NCBI GenBank assembly: GCA_016278485.1
Contig: JADQBT010000019.1
Coordinates: forward strand, 62,001 to 126,000
Reading direction: 5' to 3'
Source of the DNA: Halanaerobiales bacterium
GTDB taxonomy: Bacteria; Bacillota; Halanaerobiia; Halanaerobiales; Halanaerobiaceae
Length of the DNA stretch: 64,000 bases
Below, piece by piece: positions 26,776 to 35,681 of the stretch. A program made the position numbers and the translations under genes. Positions within the stretch are counted from its first letter, which is position 1; every line of letters begins with the position of its first letter. Below the pieces are notes generated by a model. The model was not told the DNA's origin, searched no databases, and saw only the letters and a program-made list of their open reading frames with translations.

Positions 26776-29400
26776 TTGAAGAAATATGTATATTCTTTTG
26801 AAGAAGGCAAGAAAGAATTAAAGTCTTTGTTAGGAGGTAAAGGTGCTAATCTTGCGGAAATGACCAATATAGGTTTACCTGTCCCTCCTGGATTCACTAT
26901 TACTACTGATGCCTGCATTAGATATTATGATGAAGGTGAAGTAATTGATGATAAGTTGAAGGAAGATATTTTCTCTCATATGGATGCTCTTGAGAAGAAA
27001 CAAGATAAAACGTTTGGTGATTTAGAGGATCCACTTTTAGTATCTGTTCGTTCTGGTGCGGTTATTTCAATGCCAGGTATGATGGATACTGTACTTAACC
27101 TTGGCCTAAATGATAAAAGTGTTGATGGTCTTGCCAAAAAAACAGATAATCCACGCTTTGCTTATGATAGTTATCGCCGCTTAATTCAAATGTTTGGTGA
27201 TGTGGTACTTGGTATTCCAGCCTATGAATTTGATAATCATTTAGAAGATGTTAAAGAAGAAAATGACTGTAAAAATGATACTGACCTTACAGTAGATAAT
27301 TTAAAAGATGTTATAGAAAGATATAAGAAATTAATTAAAGATAGAAAAAATATCAATTTCCCTCAGGATCCAAGAGAACAGTTAATTATGGCTGTCAGAG
27401 CTGTCTTTAGTTCCTGGAATAATTCTCGTGCAATTTCTTATCGTAATATAAATGATATTCCACATGAACTTGGTACTGCAGTAAATATTCAAACAATGGT
27501 CTTTGGAAATATTGGCGAAGGGTCAGGAACAGGAGTTGCTTTCACAAGAAACCCTGCTACTGGAGAGAATAAAGTATTTGGAGAGTTTTTACTAAATGCG
27601 CAAGGTGAAGATGTTGTGGCTGGTATTAGAACTCCAAAACCAATAAGTGAATTAAATGATTTAATGCCTGTAGTTTACGAAGAGTTTATGGAAGTAACAA
27701 GAACATTAGAACTGCATTATAAAGATATGCAAGATATTGAATTTACGATTCAAGAAGGAGACTTATATCTTCTCCAAACAAGAACTGGTAAACGTACTGC
27801 TGATGCAGCAGTTAATATTGCTGTTGATATGGAAGAAGAAGGTCTAATTGATAAGAAAACTTCAATTATGAGAATTGACCCAGAAGTCATTTCTCAGTTA
27901 TTGCATCCTACTTTTAAAGAAGATAAACTAGCAGATGCAGAAATAATTGCTGAAGGTTTAGCTGCTTCACCAGGAGCTGCTAGTGGTAAAGTTTATTTCA
28001 CTTCTGAAGAAGCTGTTGCTGCTGTTGAAGATGGAGAAAAAGTTATTCTTGTTAGAAAAGAAACTTCTCCTGAAGATATTGAAGGGATGGTTAAAGCAGA
28101 GGGTATTTTGACATCTCGCGGTGGTATGACTTCCCACGCAGCTGTAGTTGCTCGCGGTATGGGTAAATGTTGTGTTGCAGGTGCAGGAAAGGTTCAGGTT
28201 GATGAACCTAATAAAGTCTTCCATGTAGATGGTAAAGACTTTAGAGAAGGAGACTTTATCTCCTTAAACGGTAACACTGGTGAAGTATATGCAGGAGTCG
28301 TTGAAACTACTGATGCTCACTTAACTGAAAACTTCAAGATGTTAATGGAATGGTCTGATGAATATAGAAAACTTGGTGTCTGGACAAATGCAGATACACC
28401 TAATGATGCTGAAGTTGCATTAGATTTCGGCGCAGAAGGTATTGGCCTCTGTCGGACTGAGCATATGTTCTTTGATAGTGAAAGAATTAATGTAGTTAGA
28501 GAAATGATTATTTCAGATAGTAAGAAAAAACGTATGAAAGCACTTGATAAACTCTTCCCATTCCAGAGAGATGATTTTAAAGAAATCTTCTCAGTCATGG
28601 AAGATAGAAGTGTTACTGTGCGATTACTTGATCCACCATTACATGAGTTCTTACCACATGAAGAAAAAGATATTAATACTCTGGCTGATGAGTTGAATGT
28701 TTCTGCAGAAAATATCCGCCGTACAGTGGAAGAATTAAGTGAAATAAATCCAATGTTGGGTCACAGAGGTTGTCGTTTAGGAATTACCTACCCAGAAATT
28801 TATGAAATGCAGGTTAGAGCTATAATTACTGCTGCTCTTGAAACAAAAGCGGAAAAAGGTTTCGATGTTAAAGCTGATATTATGATTCCTTTAGTTGGTA
28901 GTGAAAAGGAACTTTCAATCTTAAGAGAAAAAGCTGTTGACATTGCTGAAGAATTAATAGCAGAAGCAGATATTGAGCTTGATTATAGTGTCGGAACAAT
29001 GATTGAAGTACCAAGAGCTGCTTTACTTGCAGATCAAATTGGACGTCATGCTGACTTCTTCTCATTTGGAACAAATGATTTAACACAGATGACATATGGA
29101 TTCTCAAGAGATGATGCAGGCAGGTTCATTGGTAAATATGTTGATCAAGAGATTTTCCCAAAAGATCCATTTGCTGTGCTTGATCAAGAAGGTGTAGGAA
29201 AACTTATGAAGATGGCTGTTGAGTTGGGACGCAAGGAAAACAAAGATCTTAAAGTTGGTATCTGTGGTGAACATGGTGGAGAACCAAAATCAGTTGAATT
29301 TTGCCACAAGATAGGCTTAAATTATGTTTCTTGCTCACCATATAGAGTTCCAATTGCCAGATTAGCAGCAGCACAAGCTTCACTTAAAGATGAAGAGTAA
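26776..29400 (+). CDS. ppdK: pyruvate, phosphate dikinase
   Basis: The 874-residue enzyme interconverts pyruvate + ATP + Pi and PEP + AMP + PPi. It has the N-terminal ATP-grasp domain (LLGGKGANLAEMTNIGLPVPPGFTI), the phospho-histidine domain with GGMTSHAAVVARG (regulatory Thr and catalytic His), and the C-terminal TIM barrel with FGTNDLTQMTYGFSRDD and GICGEHGGEP. I choose the second of two TTG codons (26776), 8 nt after AAGGAGG; this gives the usual length and start. In fermenters it often works in the glycolytic direction using PPi. Confidence 0.97.
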   Translation: MKKYVYSFEEGKKELKSLLGGKGANLAEMTNIGLPVPPGFTITTDACIRYYDEGEVIDDKLKEDIFSHMDALEKKQDKTFGDLEDPLLVSVRSGAVISMPGMMDTVLNLGLNDKSVDGLAKKTDNPRFAYDSYRRLIQMFGDVVLGIPAYEFDNHLEDVKEENDCKNDTDLTVDNLKDVIERYKKLIKDRKNINFPQDPREQLIMAVRAVFSSWNNSRAISYRNINDIPHELGTAVNIQTMVFGNIGEGSGTGVAFTRNPATGENKVFGEFLLNAQGEDVVAGIRTPKPISELNDLMPVVYEEFMEVTRTLELHYKDMQDIEFTIQEGDLYLLQTRTGKRTADAAVNIAVDMEEEGLIDKKTSIMRIDPEVISQLLHPTFKEDKLADAEIIAEGLAASPGAASGKVYFTSEEAVAAVEDGEKVILVRKETSPEDIEGMVKAEGILTSRGGMTSHAAVVARGMGKCCVAGAGKVQVDEPNKVFHVDGKDFREGDFISLNGNTGEVYAGVVETTDAHLTENFKMLMEWSDEYRKLGVWTNADTPNDAEVALDFGAEGIGLCRTEHMFFDSERINVVREMIISDSKKKRMKALDKLFPFQRDDFKEIFSVMEDRSVTVRLLDPPLHEFLPHEEKDINTLADELNVSAENIRRTVEELSEINPMLGHRGCRLGITYPEIYEMQVRAIITAALETKAEKGFDVKADIMIPLVGSEKELSILREKAVDIAEELIAEADIELDYSVGTMIEVPRAALLADQIGRHADFFSFGTNDLTQMTYGFSRDDAGRFIGKYVDQEIFPKDPFAVLDQEGVGKLMKMAVELGRKENKDLKVGICGEHGGEPKSVEFCHKIGLNYVSCSPYRVPIARLAAAQASLKDEE

Positions 29401-29420
29401 AAATTAATTAATAGTCTTTT

Positions 29421-29468
29421 AAAACCCCTCTGATCTGGGAAAGATAATTCCTGGTAGAGGGGTTTTTT
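29421..29468 (+). terminator. intrinsic terminator after ppdK
   Basis: AAAACCCCTCT (29421-29431) pairs with AGAGGGGTTTT (29456-29466); T-run 29463-29468. Confidence 0.9.
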
Positions 29469-29469
29469 C

Positions 29470-29498
29470 TTGACTTTTATTTTTGATAAAGGTATACT
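29470..29498 (+). promoter_or_regulatory. promoter of guaA
   Basis: TTGACT (29470-29475), 17-nt spacer, TATACT (29493-29498). The leader to the ATG is only about 20 nt, so there is no room for a purine riboswitch. Confidence 0.8.
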
Positions 29499-29525
29499 TT
29501 AAAAAAATGCAAAAAGGAGTTTTCA

Positions 29526-31061
29526 ATGATTGAAAATAAAGTTTTAATACTAGATTTTGGCGGACAATATAGTCAGTTAATTGCGAGAAGGGTAAGAGAT
29601 TTTAATGTTTATTCATTAGTTAGGCCATATGATATTTCCTTAAATGAGATTGAAGATATTAAACCAGATGCAATTATTTTATCAGGGGGTCCTAAAAGTG
29701 TAAACATAACTGGAGCTCCTCAGGTTAAAAAAGATATTTTTGAGCTTGGAATACCTGTTTTAGGTATTTGTTATGGTATGCAGTTAATGGCAAAATTACT
29801 TACAGGAGGGGTAGTAAAAAAAGCCGAACAGGGAGAATATGGTAAAGCAAATTTAGATATTTTTTCAACTGATGGACTATTTGCAGAAATAGATAACAAA
29901 ACACAAGTCTGGATGAGTCATGGGGATCATGTAAGACAGGTTCCAGATGGTTTTCAAATAACGGCTAAAACTAAGATTACTCCAGTAGCATCAATGGCCA
30001 ATTATGAAAAAAAATTATTTGGATTACAGTTTCATCCAGAAGTTGTGCATAGCCTTGATGGTAATCTGATGTTACATAATTTCTTGTTTAGGATTGCTGA
30101 TTTGAATGCTACCTGGAATATGGCTGATTATATAGAGGAAGAAGTCATTAACATTAAAAATAAAGTTGGTAATAAGAAGGTAATTTGTGGTTTATCTGGT
30201 GGAGTAGATTCTGCTGTGGCTTCAGCAATTGTTCATCGAGCAATTGGTAAGCAATTAGTATGTATTTTTGTAGATCATGGATTATTACGTAAAGGCGAAG
30301 CTGAACAAGTAAGAAGAACTTTTGGAGAAGAGTTTAATATTCCGCTTGTTTTTGTGGATGCTCGGGCTAGATTTTTAGAAAAATTACAAGGAGTTAAAGA
30401 ACCAGAAGAAAAAAGAAAAATAATTGGCAATGAATTTATTCGTGTTTTTGAAGAAGAAGCCCTTAAACTGGAAGATGCAGAGTATTTAGTCCAGGGTACT
30501 ATCTATTCTGATGTTATTGAAAGTGGTACTGAAAAAGCGGCAAAGATAAAGAGCCATCATAATGTTGGTGGACTACCTGAAGATTTGGATTTTGAACTTA
30601 TTGAACCATTACGTTCTCTTTTTAAAGATGAAGTTAGAAAGATTGGTGAAGTTCTGGGACTTCCAGATGATATAGTTTGGAGACAACCTTTTCCTGGGCC
30701 AGGATTAGCGATCAGGATAATTAGTGATGTAGATGAAGAAAAATTAGCTATTTTGCGAGAAGCAGATGCAATAATTCAAGAAGAAATTAAAGAAGCCGGT
30801 CTTTATAAAGAAATTTGGCAGTCATTTGCTGTTTTGCCAGAAATAAGAAGTGTTGGTGTAATGGGAGATGAAAGAACATATGGTTATCCAATTGTTTTTA
30901 GAGCTGTGAGCAGTGATGATGCGATGACAGCTGATTGGGCAAGGATTCCGTATGAATTAATGGAGTCAGTCTCTAATAGAATAGTCAACGAGGTTCAGGA
31001 TGTTAATCGAGTGGTTTATGACATTACTTCAAAACCACCTGGTACGATTGAATGGGAGTAA
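29526..31061 (+). CDS. guaA: GMP synthase (glutamine-hydrolysing)
   Basis: The 511-residue enzyme converts XMP to GMP. The N-terminal class-I amidotransferase domain has the Cys in [11 protein letters not shown] and the His/Glu in [10 protein letters not shown]. The ATP-pyrophosphatase domain starts with the PP-loop [13 protein letters not shown], and the C-terminal dimerisation domain ends with [11 protein letters not shown]. Full length, ATG with AAAGGAG upstream. yerC follows after 19 nt. Confidence 0.97.
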   Translation: MIENKVLILDFGGQYSQLIARRVRDFNVYSLVRPYDISLNEIEDIKPDAIILSGGPKSVNITGAPQVKKDIFELGIPVLGICYGMQLMAKLLTGGVVKKAEQGEYGKANLDIFSTDGLFAEIDNKTQVWMSHGDHVRQVPDGFQITAKTKITPVASMANYEKKLFGLQFHPEVVHSLDGNLMLHNFLFRIADLNATWNMADYIEEEVINIKNKVGNKKVICGLSGGVDSAVASAIVHRAIGKQLVCIFVDHGLLRKGEAEQVRRTFGEEFNIPLVFVDARARFLEKLQGVKEPEEKRKIIGNEFIRVFEEEALKLEDAEYLVQGTIYSDVIESGTEKAAKIKSHHNVGGLPEDLDFELIEPLRSLFKDEVRKIGEVLGLPDDIVWRQPFPGPGLAIRIISDVDEEKLAILREADAIIQEEIKEAGLYKEIWQSFAVLPEIRSVGVMGDERTYGYPIVFRAVSSDDAMTADWARIPYELMESVSNRIVNEVQDVNRVVYDITSKPPGTIEWE

Positions 31062-31080
31062 GAAAGTAGGTGTCTATTAA

Positions 31081-31377
31081 ATGTCAAAAAAATTACGTGA
31101 TGAATTTATTGATAATTTTTTTAAGGCAATTTTAATGTTAGAAAATGAAGAGGAATGTTATCAGTTTTTTCGTGATATCGCTACAATAAGTGAACTAAAA
31201 GCATTAGGTCAACGCCTGGAAGTTGCTAGAATGTTAGAAGAAGGTTTAACGTATGAAAAAATAGTAGAGACTACTGGAGTTAGTACAGCTACTATCAGTA
31301 GGGTAAAAAGATCACTCGATTATGGAGAAGATGGTTATACTTTAATTCTAAAAAGAATGAGAATTGCAGAGGATTAA
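31081..31377 (+). CDS. TrpR-like repressor family protein YerC/YecD
   Basis: A 98-residue all-helical protein of the YerC/YecD family, related to the Trp repressor. The reader-head helix-turn-helix is visible in MLEEGLTYEKIVETTGVSTA followed by TISRVKRSL. Ligand and targets in this organism are unknown. ATG with an AGTAGGTG ribosome site. It lies between guaA and the AprA-like gene. Confidence 0.88.
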   Translation: MSKKLRDEFIDNFFKAILMLENEEECYQFFRDIATISELKALGQRLEVARMLEEGLTYEKIVETTGVSTATISRVKRSLDYGEDGYTLILKRMRIAED

Positions 31378-31455
31378 ATTTATCTGCACATTTAGCCCTT
31401 TTGGAACATAAGATTAATAATATAAGCTTTTATGTGAAAAAAAGGAGGCTAAATT

Positions 31456-33162
31456 TTGCAAGCAGATTATTTTCAAATCAAAAAGATCAGTACAGATCTT
31501 CTTATTATTGGCGGTGGTACAGCAGGTACAATGGCTGGTATTAGAGCTAAAGAGATTGACGACGAAGTGGATGTATTGATTGTGGAAAAAGCCCATTTAC
31601 AAAGAAGTGGCTGTCTTGCAGCTGGGATGAATGCAATAAATGCCTATTTAAATCCTGGCGAAACACCAGCTTCATTTACTGATTATGTCAAAAATGATGC
31701 AATGGGATTATGCAGAGAAGACCTTGTTTATACGATGGCAGAACGATTAAATCAAACTGTGCAAAAAGTTGAAAGCTGGGGCTTGCCAATTCAAAAAAAT
31801 GAAGATGGTGATTATCAGGCCCGCGGTCGCTGGAATATAAAAATATATGGTGAAAATTTAAAGCCTATTCTAGCTGATAAAGCAGTAGAAATGAACTGTG
31901 AGGTTCTTAACCGGACAGTAATAACTGATTTAATTATAAATAGTCAGAAAGTAGTTGGAGCTGTTGGTTTTAATATTAGAGAAAATATTATTTACATAAT
32001 GGAAGCAGGTGCTGTCATCATGGCTGCTGGTGGTGCTGCTGGTTTATATCGGCCCAACAATGATGGAGAAGCAGCCCATAAGATGTGGTATTCACCTTTT
32101 AATACAGGAGCTGGTTGTGCAATAGGTATCAGAGCAGGAGCAGAGATGACTTCTCTAGAAATGAGATTTATTGCTCTAAGAATTAAAGATATGATTGCAC
32201 CAACAGGCACACTTGCCTTAGGTTTTGGCGCAGAACAGGTTAATAGTAAAGGCGAAAAATTCATGGAGGAAAAATATGCTGAGCAAGGTGGGCATAGTGC
32301 TCCCACTCCTTTACGTACATACGCTCCAGTCCTAGAAAAAAAAGAAGGCAGAGGACCTGTTTTTATGGATACTCGTGGTCTTTCAGAAACAAAAATTAAA
32401 GAATTAAAAGAAGCATATTTAGATATGTATCCAGATCTGATTTTATATTGGTCAGCAGAAAACTTTGATTTTGAAAATGATATGATAGAGATTGAAGGAA
32501 CAGAGCCTTATGTTGTGGGAGGTCATGCCCAGGCTGGTTATTGGATAAATAGGCAGCGTAAGACTACTTGTCCTGGTTTATTTGCAGCTGGAGACTGTGC
32601 TGGTGGTGCACCATATAAATTTGTCAGTGGTTGTTGGGCAGAGGGTGAGATCGCTGCTGAAAATGCAGTCAAATTCATCAAGAAAATTCCTAAAACAAAG
32701 ATTGAGATAGAGCAAACAGAAGAATTATTAGAAAGAATGTTAAAACCATTTCATAGAGAAGAAGGAATTAAAGCTGATAAAATGGAAAATAGATTGCAAA
32801 AAATTATGGATGAATATGCAGGTGGAATCAGTAAATACTATGAAATGAATGAAAAAGAGTTAGAATTAGCAATTAAGAAAATTAAAGAATTAAAAGAAGA
32901 TGTTCAGAGATTACAAGCTGAAAATTTGCATGAATTGATGCTTTGTCATGAGGTAATTGATCGAATTGATCTTTCTTATCAGTTATTACATCATCTTGTT
33001 TATAGAAAAGAAACACGTTGGCCGGCTTATCAAACAAGAACTGATTATCCCCATAAAGATGATCAGCAGTGGCTAAAATTTATTAACAGTCGACTAGAAG
33101 ACGATCAGGTTAATATTATTGAACGGCCATATCATCAACTGATGAGAGAGGAGCAAAAATAA
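31456..33162 (+). CDS. AprA-like FAD flavoprotein (adenylylsulfate reductase alpha homologue)
   Basis: The 568-residue flavoprotein of the fumarate/adenylylsulfate reductase family. It has a Rossmann FAD motif (LLIIGGGTAGTMAGIRA), QRSGCLAAGMNAIN, RGRWNIKIYGENLKPI, EMRFIALRIKDMIAPTG and the late FAD site GLFAAGDCAGGAPYKFVSG. These follow AprA of sulfate reducers rather than succinate dehydrogenase. TTG start with AAGGAGG upstream. The AprB-like ferredoxin gene overlaps its stop. No ATP sulfurylase or Dsr gene is near, so real APS reduction is unproven; related AprA-like pairs are found in fermenters with unclear substrates. Confidence 0.82.
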   Translation: MQADYFQIKKISTDLLIIGGGTAGTMAGIRAKEIDDEVDVLIVEKAHLQRSGCLAAGMNAINAYLNPGETPASFTDYVKNDAMGLCREDLVYTMAERLNQTVQKVESWGLPIQKNEDGDYQARGRWNIKIYGENLKPILADKAVEMNCEVLNRTVITDLIINSQKVVGAVGFNIRENIIYIMEAGAVIMAAGGAAGLYRPNNDGEAAHKMWYSPFNTGAGCAIGIRAGAEMTSLEMRFIALRIKDMIAPTGTLALGFGAEQVNSKGEKFMEEKYAEQGGHSAPTPLRTYAPVLEKKEGRGPVFMDTRGLSETKIKELKEAYLDMYPDLILYWSAENFDFENDMIEIEGTEPYVVGGHAQAGYWINRQRKTTCPGLFAAGDCAGGAPYKFVSGCWAEGEIAAENAVKFIKKIPKTKIEIEQTEELLERMLKPFHREEGIKADKMENRLQKIMDEYAGGISKYYEMNEKELELAIKKIKELKEDVQRLQAENLHELMLCHEVIDRIDLSYQLLHHLVYRKETRWPAYQTRTDYPHKDDQQWLKFINSRLEDDQVNIIERPYHQLMREEQK

Positions 33163-33497
33163 TGGGGATTCAATTTGAAAGAGAAAAATGTATTCAATGT
33201 AATCCTACAGGTGAATCTTTTTGTAGTAAATATTGCCCAGGGGATTTAATTTATTTAGATAGTGAAGAAAAACCACAGATGAGGGATAATAGCAAATGCT
33301 GGGATTGTATGGTTTGTGTGAAAGCTTGTCCAGTAGAAGCGATATATACTGTTTTACCATATTCAATTTCAAGTAGTAAAGCAAAATTAATCCCTTTTAA
33401 ACAAGAAAATAAAATAATTTGGAAATTAGAAAAAGAAAATGAAATAAAAGAAGAATTTGAAATCATAACAGCAAAAGATGAACAGAAGTCGGATTAA
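33162..33497 (+). CDS. AprB-like two-[4Fe-4S] ferredoxin
   Basis: The 111-residue ferredoxin partner of the preceding flavoprotein. Cysteines appear as CIQCNPTGESFCSKYCPGDL (with an insertion in the first motif, as in AprB) and CWDCMVCVKACPVEA. The C-terminal segment LIPFKQENKIIWKLEKEN matches the AprB tail that wraps AprA (consensus I-P-L...D-I-M-W). The ATG overlaps the upstream stop by one base, so a stoichiometric AB heterodimer is expected. Confidence 0.85.
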   Translation: MGIQFEREKCIQCNPTGESFCSKYCPGDLIYLDSEEKPQMRDNSKCWDCMVCVKACPVEAIYTVLPYSISSSKAKLIPFKQENKIIWKLEKENEIKEEFEIITAKDEQKSD

Positions 33498-33510
33498 TCC
33501 GACTTCTGTT
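33481..33510. repeat. 30-bp perfect palindrome at the end of the AprB-like gene
   Basis: AACAGAAGTCGGATT immediately followed by its exact reverse complement, with no spacer. It contains the stop codon (33495-33497) and has no T-run after it. Confidence 0.9.
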
Positions 33511-33528
33511 CTCCAGAAAGGATGAGCA

Positions 33529-34191
33529 ATGAATTTTATAACTTTATTTGCAGTATCAATACTGCCAGGATTACTCTGGGTTATATATTTTTATCGAATG
33601 GATAAATTGGACCCAGAACCAAAAGGATTGATTTTAAGAGATTTCTTATTAGGAATGCTACTTGTATATCCTGCTAGTATTTTAGAGACTCCCTTTCAAT
33701 CATTGATAAGTAGCGAAGTTTCATTTTTGACTTTAATTTTTTCGACATTTTTGATTGTGGGATTGGTGGAAGAAGGTCTTAAAGCTCTGGTTGTATATAA
33801 AGTTCATTATAACCATCCGGCTTTTGATGAACCTCTTGATGGAATAATCTATGGTATAACAGTAGGATTAGGTTTTGCTGCTTTTGAAAATTTTTTTTAT
33901 ACATCCATGTTCGGCATCCAGGTAGGCCTCTACCGAGCTTTTTTGACCAGTCTTGCCCATGCTTCTTTTAGTGGAATATTTGGTTATTACCTTGGACAGG
34001 CAAAATTTAGAAATAGGCCTAAATTAATAAGAAGAGGTCTGGCAATTGCAGTAATCTATCATGGATTCTATGATTTTATTATTATTGGAAATTATATTAA
34101 TAATTGGTTTGCAGTCTTTTTACTAATCTATTTTTATTATTATCTTTTAAAACTAATTAAACAATGTAGAGCAGCAGGTCAAAAAAGTTAA
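33529..34191 (+). CDS. PrsW-family intramembrane metalloprotease
   Basis: The 220-residue multi-pass membrane protein has about seven hydrophobic helices. It shows the PrsW/ABI (CAAX-like) motifs LVEEGLKALVVY, FAAFENFFY, LAHASFSGIFGYYLG and YHGFYDF, carrying the conserved Glu and His residues. Bacillus PrsW makes the site-1 cut of an anti-sigma factor. No sigma/anti-sigma pair is nearby, so the target is unknown. ATG with AAAGGATGA upstream; it lies after the palindrome at 33481. Confidence 0.85.
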   Translation: MNFITLFAVSILPGLLWVIYFYRMDKLDPEPKGLILRDFLLGMLLVYPASILETPFQSLISSEVSFLTLIFSTFLIVGLVEEGLKALVVYKVHYNHPAFDEPLDGIIYGITVGLGFAAFENFFYTSMFGIQVGLYRAFLTSLAHASFSGIFGYYLGQAKFRNRPKLIRRGLAIAVIYHGFYDFIIIGNYINNWFAVFLLIYFYYYLLKLIKQCRAAGQKS

Positions 34192-34231
34192 AAGATGAGC
34201 CGAAATATATTTTTGGAGGTAGTTAATTTAA

Positions 34232-35626
34232 ATGAGTCAGATGAATTATGACTTAATAATAGTTGGAGCTGGTCCTACGGGAATTTTTACTGCCATGGAA
34301 ATGGTAAAAAAAGAAGCTAATTTAAATATTCTAATTTTAGAGAAGGGGACTAATCTATCTGGAAGAAATTGTCCCATGAAAGAAAACCCAGGTGTTGGTT
34401 GTGTCAATTGTGCTAGTTGTGCAATTGTATCTGGATGGGGAGGTGCCGGTGCCTTCAGTGATGGCAAACTATCATTATCAGCCAATATTGGTGGTAACTT
34501 AGATCAGTATATTGGTAGCGAGAAACTAAAAGAAAACATTAAATATGCTGACGATATTTATATGGAATTTGGTGCTCCAGATAGGATTTTTGGAGTGGAG
34601 AAGGCTAAGCTGGGTGAAGTTAAGGCAAAAGCAACTAGAGCAAATCTGAAGTTTATTCCAGCAAAATTACGCCATTTGGGTACTGGTTATAGTCAGATAG
34701 TACTCCAGAATATGCAGGATTATTTAGAAAAGAATGATGTGGAGATTAGATTCAATGAAAATGTTCTTTCCCTAATAATAGAAGATGGCATAATAAATGG
34801 TGTTAAAACAGCTACAGGGGAAATAATTAAAGGTAAATATGTGGTTGTAGCAGCAGGACGGGAAAATGCCGAGTGGCTCTCAAAACAAGCTGACGAAATA
34901 GGCATATCTAGAACAATTAATCCGATTGATATTGGTGTCCGAGTTGAATGCCCGGCTGTAATTGCAGAAGAGCTGACAGATAATCTTTATGAATCAAAAT
35001 TAATTTATCAAACGCCAAAATTTGATGATAAAGTAAGAACGTTTTGTATGTCTCCATATGGTGAGGTAGTTAATGAAAATAATCAAGGCTTAATAACAGT
35101 TAATGGTCATAGTCATTCTGATTTTAAAACTGAAAATACTAATTTTGCTTTACTAGTAAGTAAAACATTTACAGAGCCCTTTCATGAACCGATTACATAC
35201 GGAAAAGATATTGCTAAATTAGCTAATTTGCTTGGCGGAGGAGTGATTGTACAGCGTTTAGGAGATCTCTTAGATGGTAGACGCTCTACTCCAACAAGAA
35301 TTGAGCGTGGAATAGTTGAACCGACTTTAAAAGAAGCAACACCTGGAGATCTAAGTTTAGTTCTTCCTTACAGGCACTTAACAGGAATTATAGAAATGTT
35401 GGAAGCACTTGATAAACTTGCGCCTGGTCTTTACACGAGGGATACTTTGCTTTATGGAGTGGAAGTCAAATTTTATTCATCCAGACTTGAAGTAAAGGAT
35501 AATTTGGAAACAAAGATTAATAATCTTTTTGTTGGTGGCGATGGGGCTGGTATGACACGGGGCCTAATGCAGGCATCAGTATCGGGTATTGTTATTGCAA
35601 GAGCAATACTTGCCAAAAATAAATGA
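34232..35626 (+). CDS. FAD-dependent oxidoreductase, COG2509-type
   Basis: The 464-residue protein starts with an FAD Rossmann motif (LIIVGAGPTGIFTAMEMV) and has the COG2509 hallmark GCVNCASCAIVSGWGGAG followed by FSDGKLSL, then VVVAAGRENAEWL and the C-terminal LFVGGDGAGMTRGLMQASVSG. The substrate of this widespread family is unknown; its Cys pair suggests redox chemistry. TTTTGGAGG ribosome site. It ends at a bidirectional hairpin shared with alaX. Confidence 0.85.
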   Translation: MSQMNYDLIIVGAGPTGIFTAMEMVKKEANLNILILEKGTNLSGRNCPMKENPGVGCVNCASCAIVSGWGGAGAFSDGKLSLSANIGGNLDQYIGSEKLKENIKYADDIYMEFGAPDRIFGVEKAKLGEVKAKATRANLKFIPAKLRHLGTGYSQIVLQNMQDYLEKNDVEIRFNENVLSLIIEDGIINGVKTATGEIIKGKYVVVAAGRENAEWLSKQADEIGISRTINPIDIGVRVECPAVIAEELTDNLYESKLIYQTPKFDDKVRTFCMSPYGEVVNENNQGLITVNGHSHSDFKTENTNFALLVSKTFTEPFHEPITYGKDIAKLANLLGGGVIVQRLGDLLDGRRSTPTRIERGIVEPTLKEATPGDLSLVLPYRHLTGIIEMLEALDKLAPGLYTRDTLLYGVEVKFYSSRLEVKDNLETKINNLFVGGDGAGMTRGLMQASVSGIVIARAILAKNK

Positions 35627-35652
35627 ATAGATAAAAAAGAATAGATAAATCA

Positions 35653-35681
35653 GAAAAGGTCGGTTAAAAACCGACCTTTTC
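35653..35681. terminator. bidirectional terminator between convergent genes
   Basis: GAAAAGGTCGGTT (35653-35665) pairs with AACCGACCTTTTC (35669-35681) around a 3-nt loop. Each strand has a short T-run in its distal arm. On the - strand the hairpin is made by the last codons and stop of the AlaX-type gene. Confidence 0.78.

Noticed and set aside
29499-29525. Guanine or other purine riboswitch before guaA
   Set aside because: The promoter leaves only about 20 nt of leader, too short for a known purine riboswitch.
31456-33497. Evidence for dissimilatory sulfate reduction
   Set aside because: Only AprAB-like genes are present; no sat, dsr or qmo genes are seen, and the rest of the window indicates fermentation.
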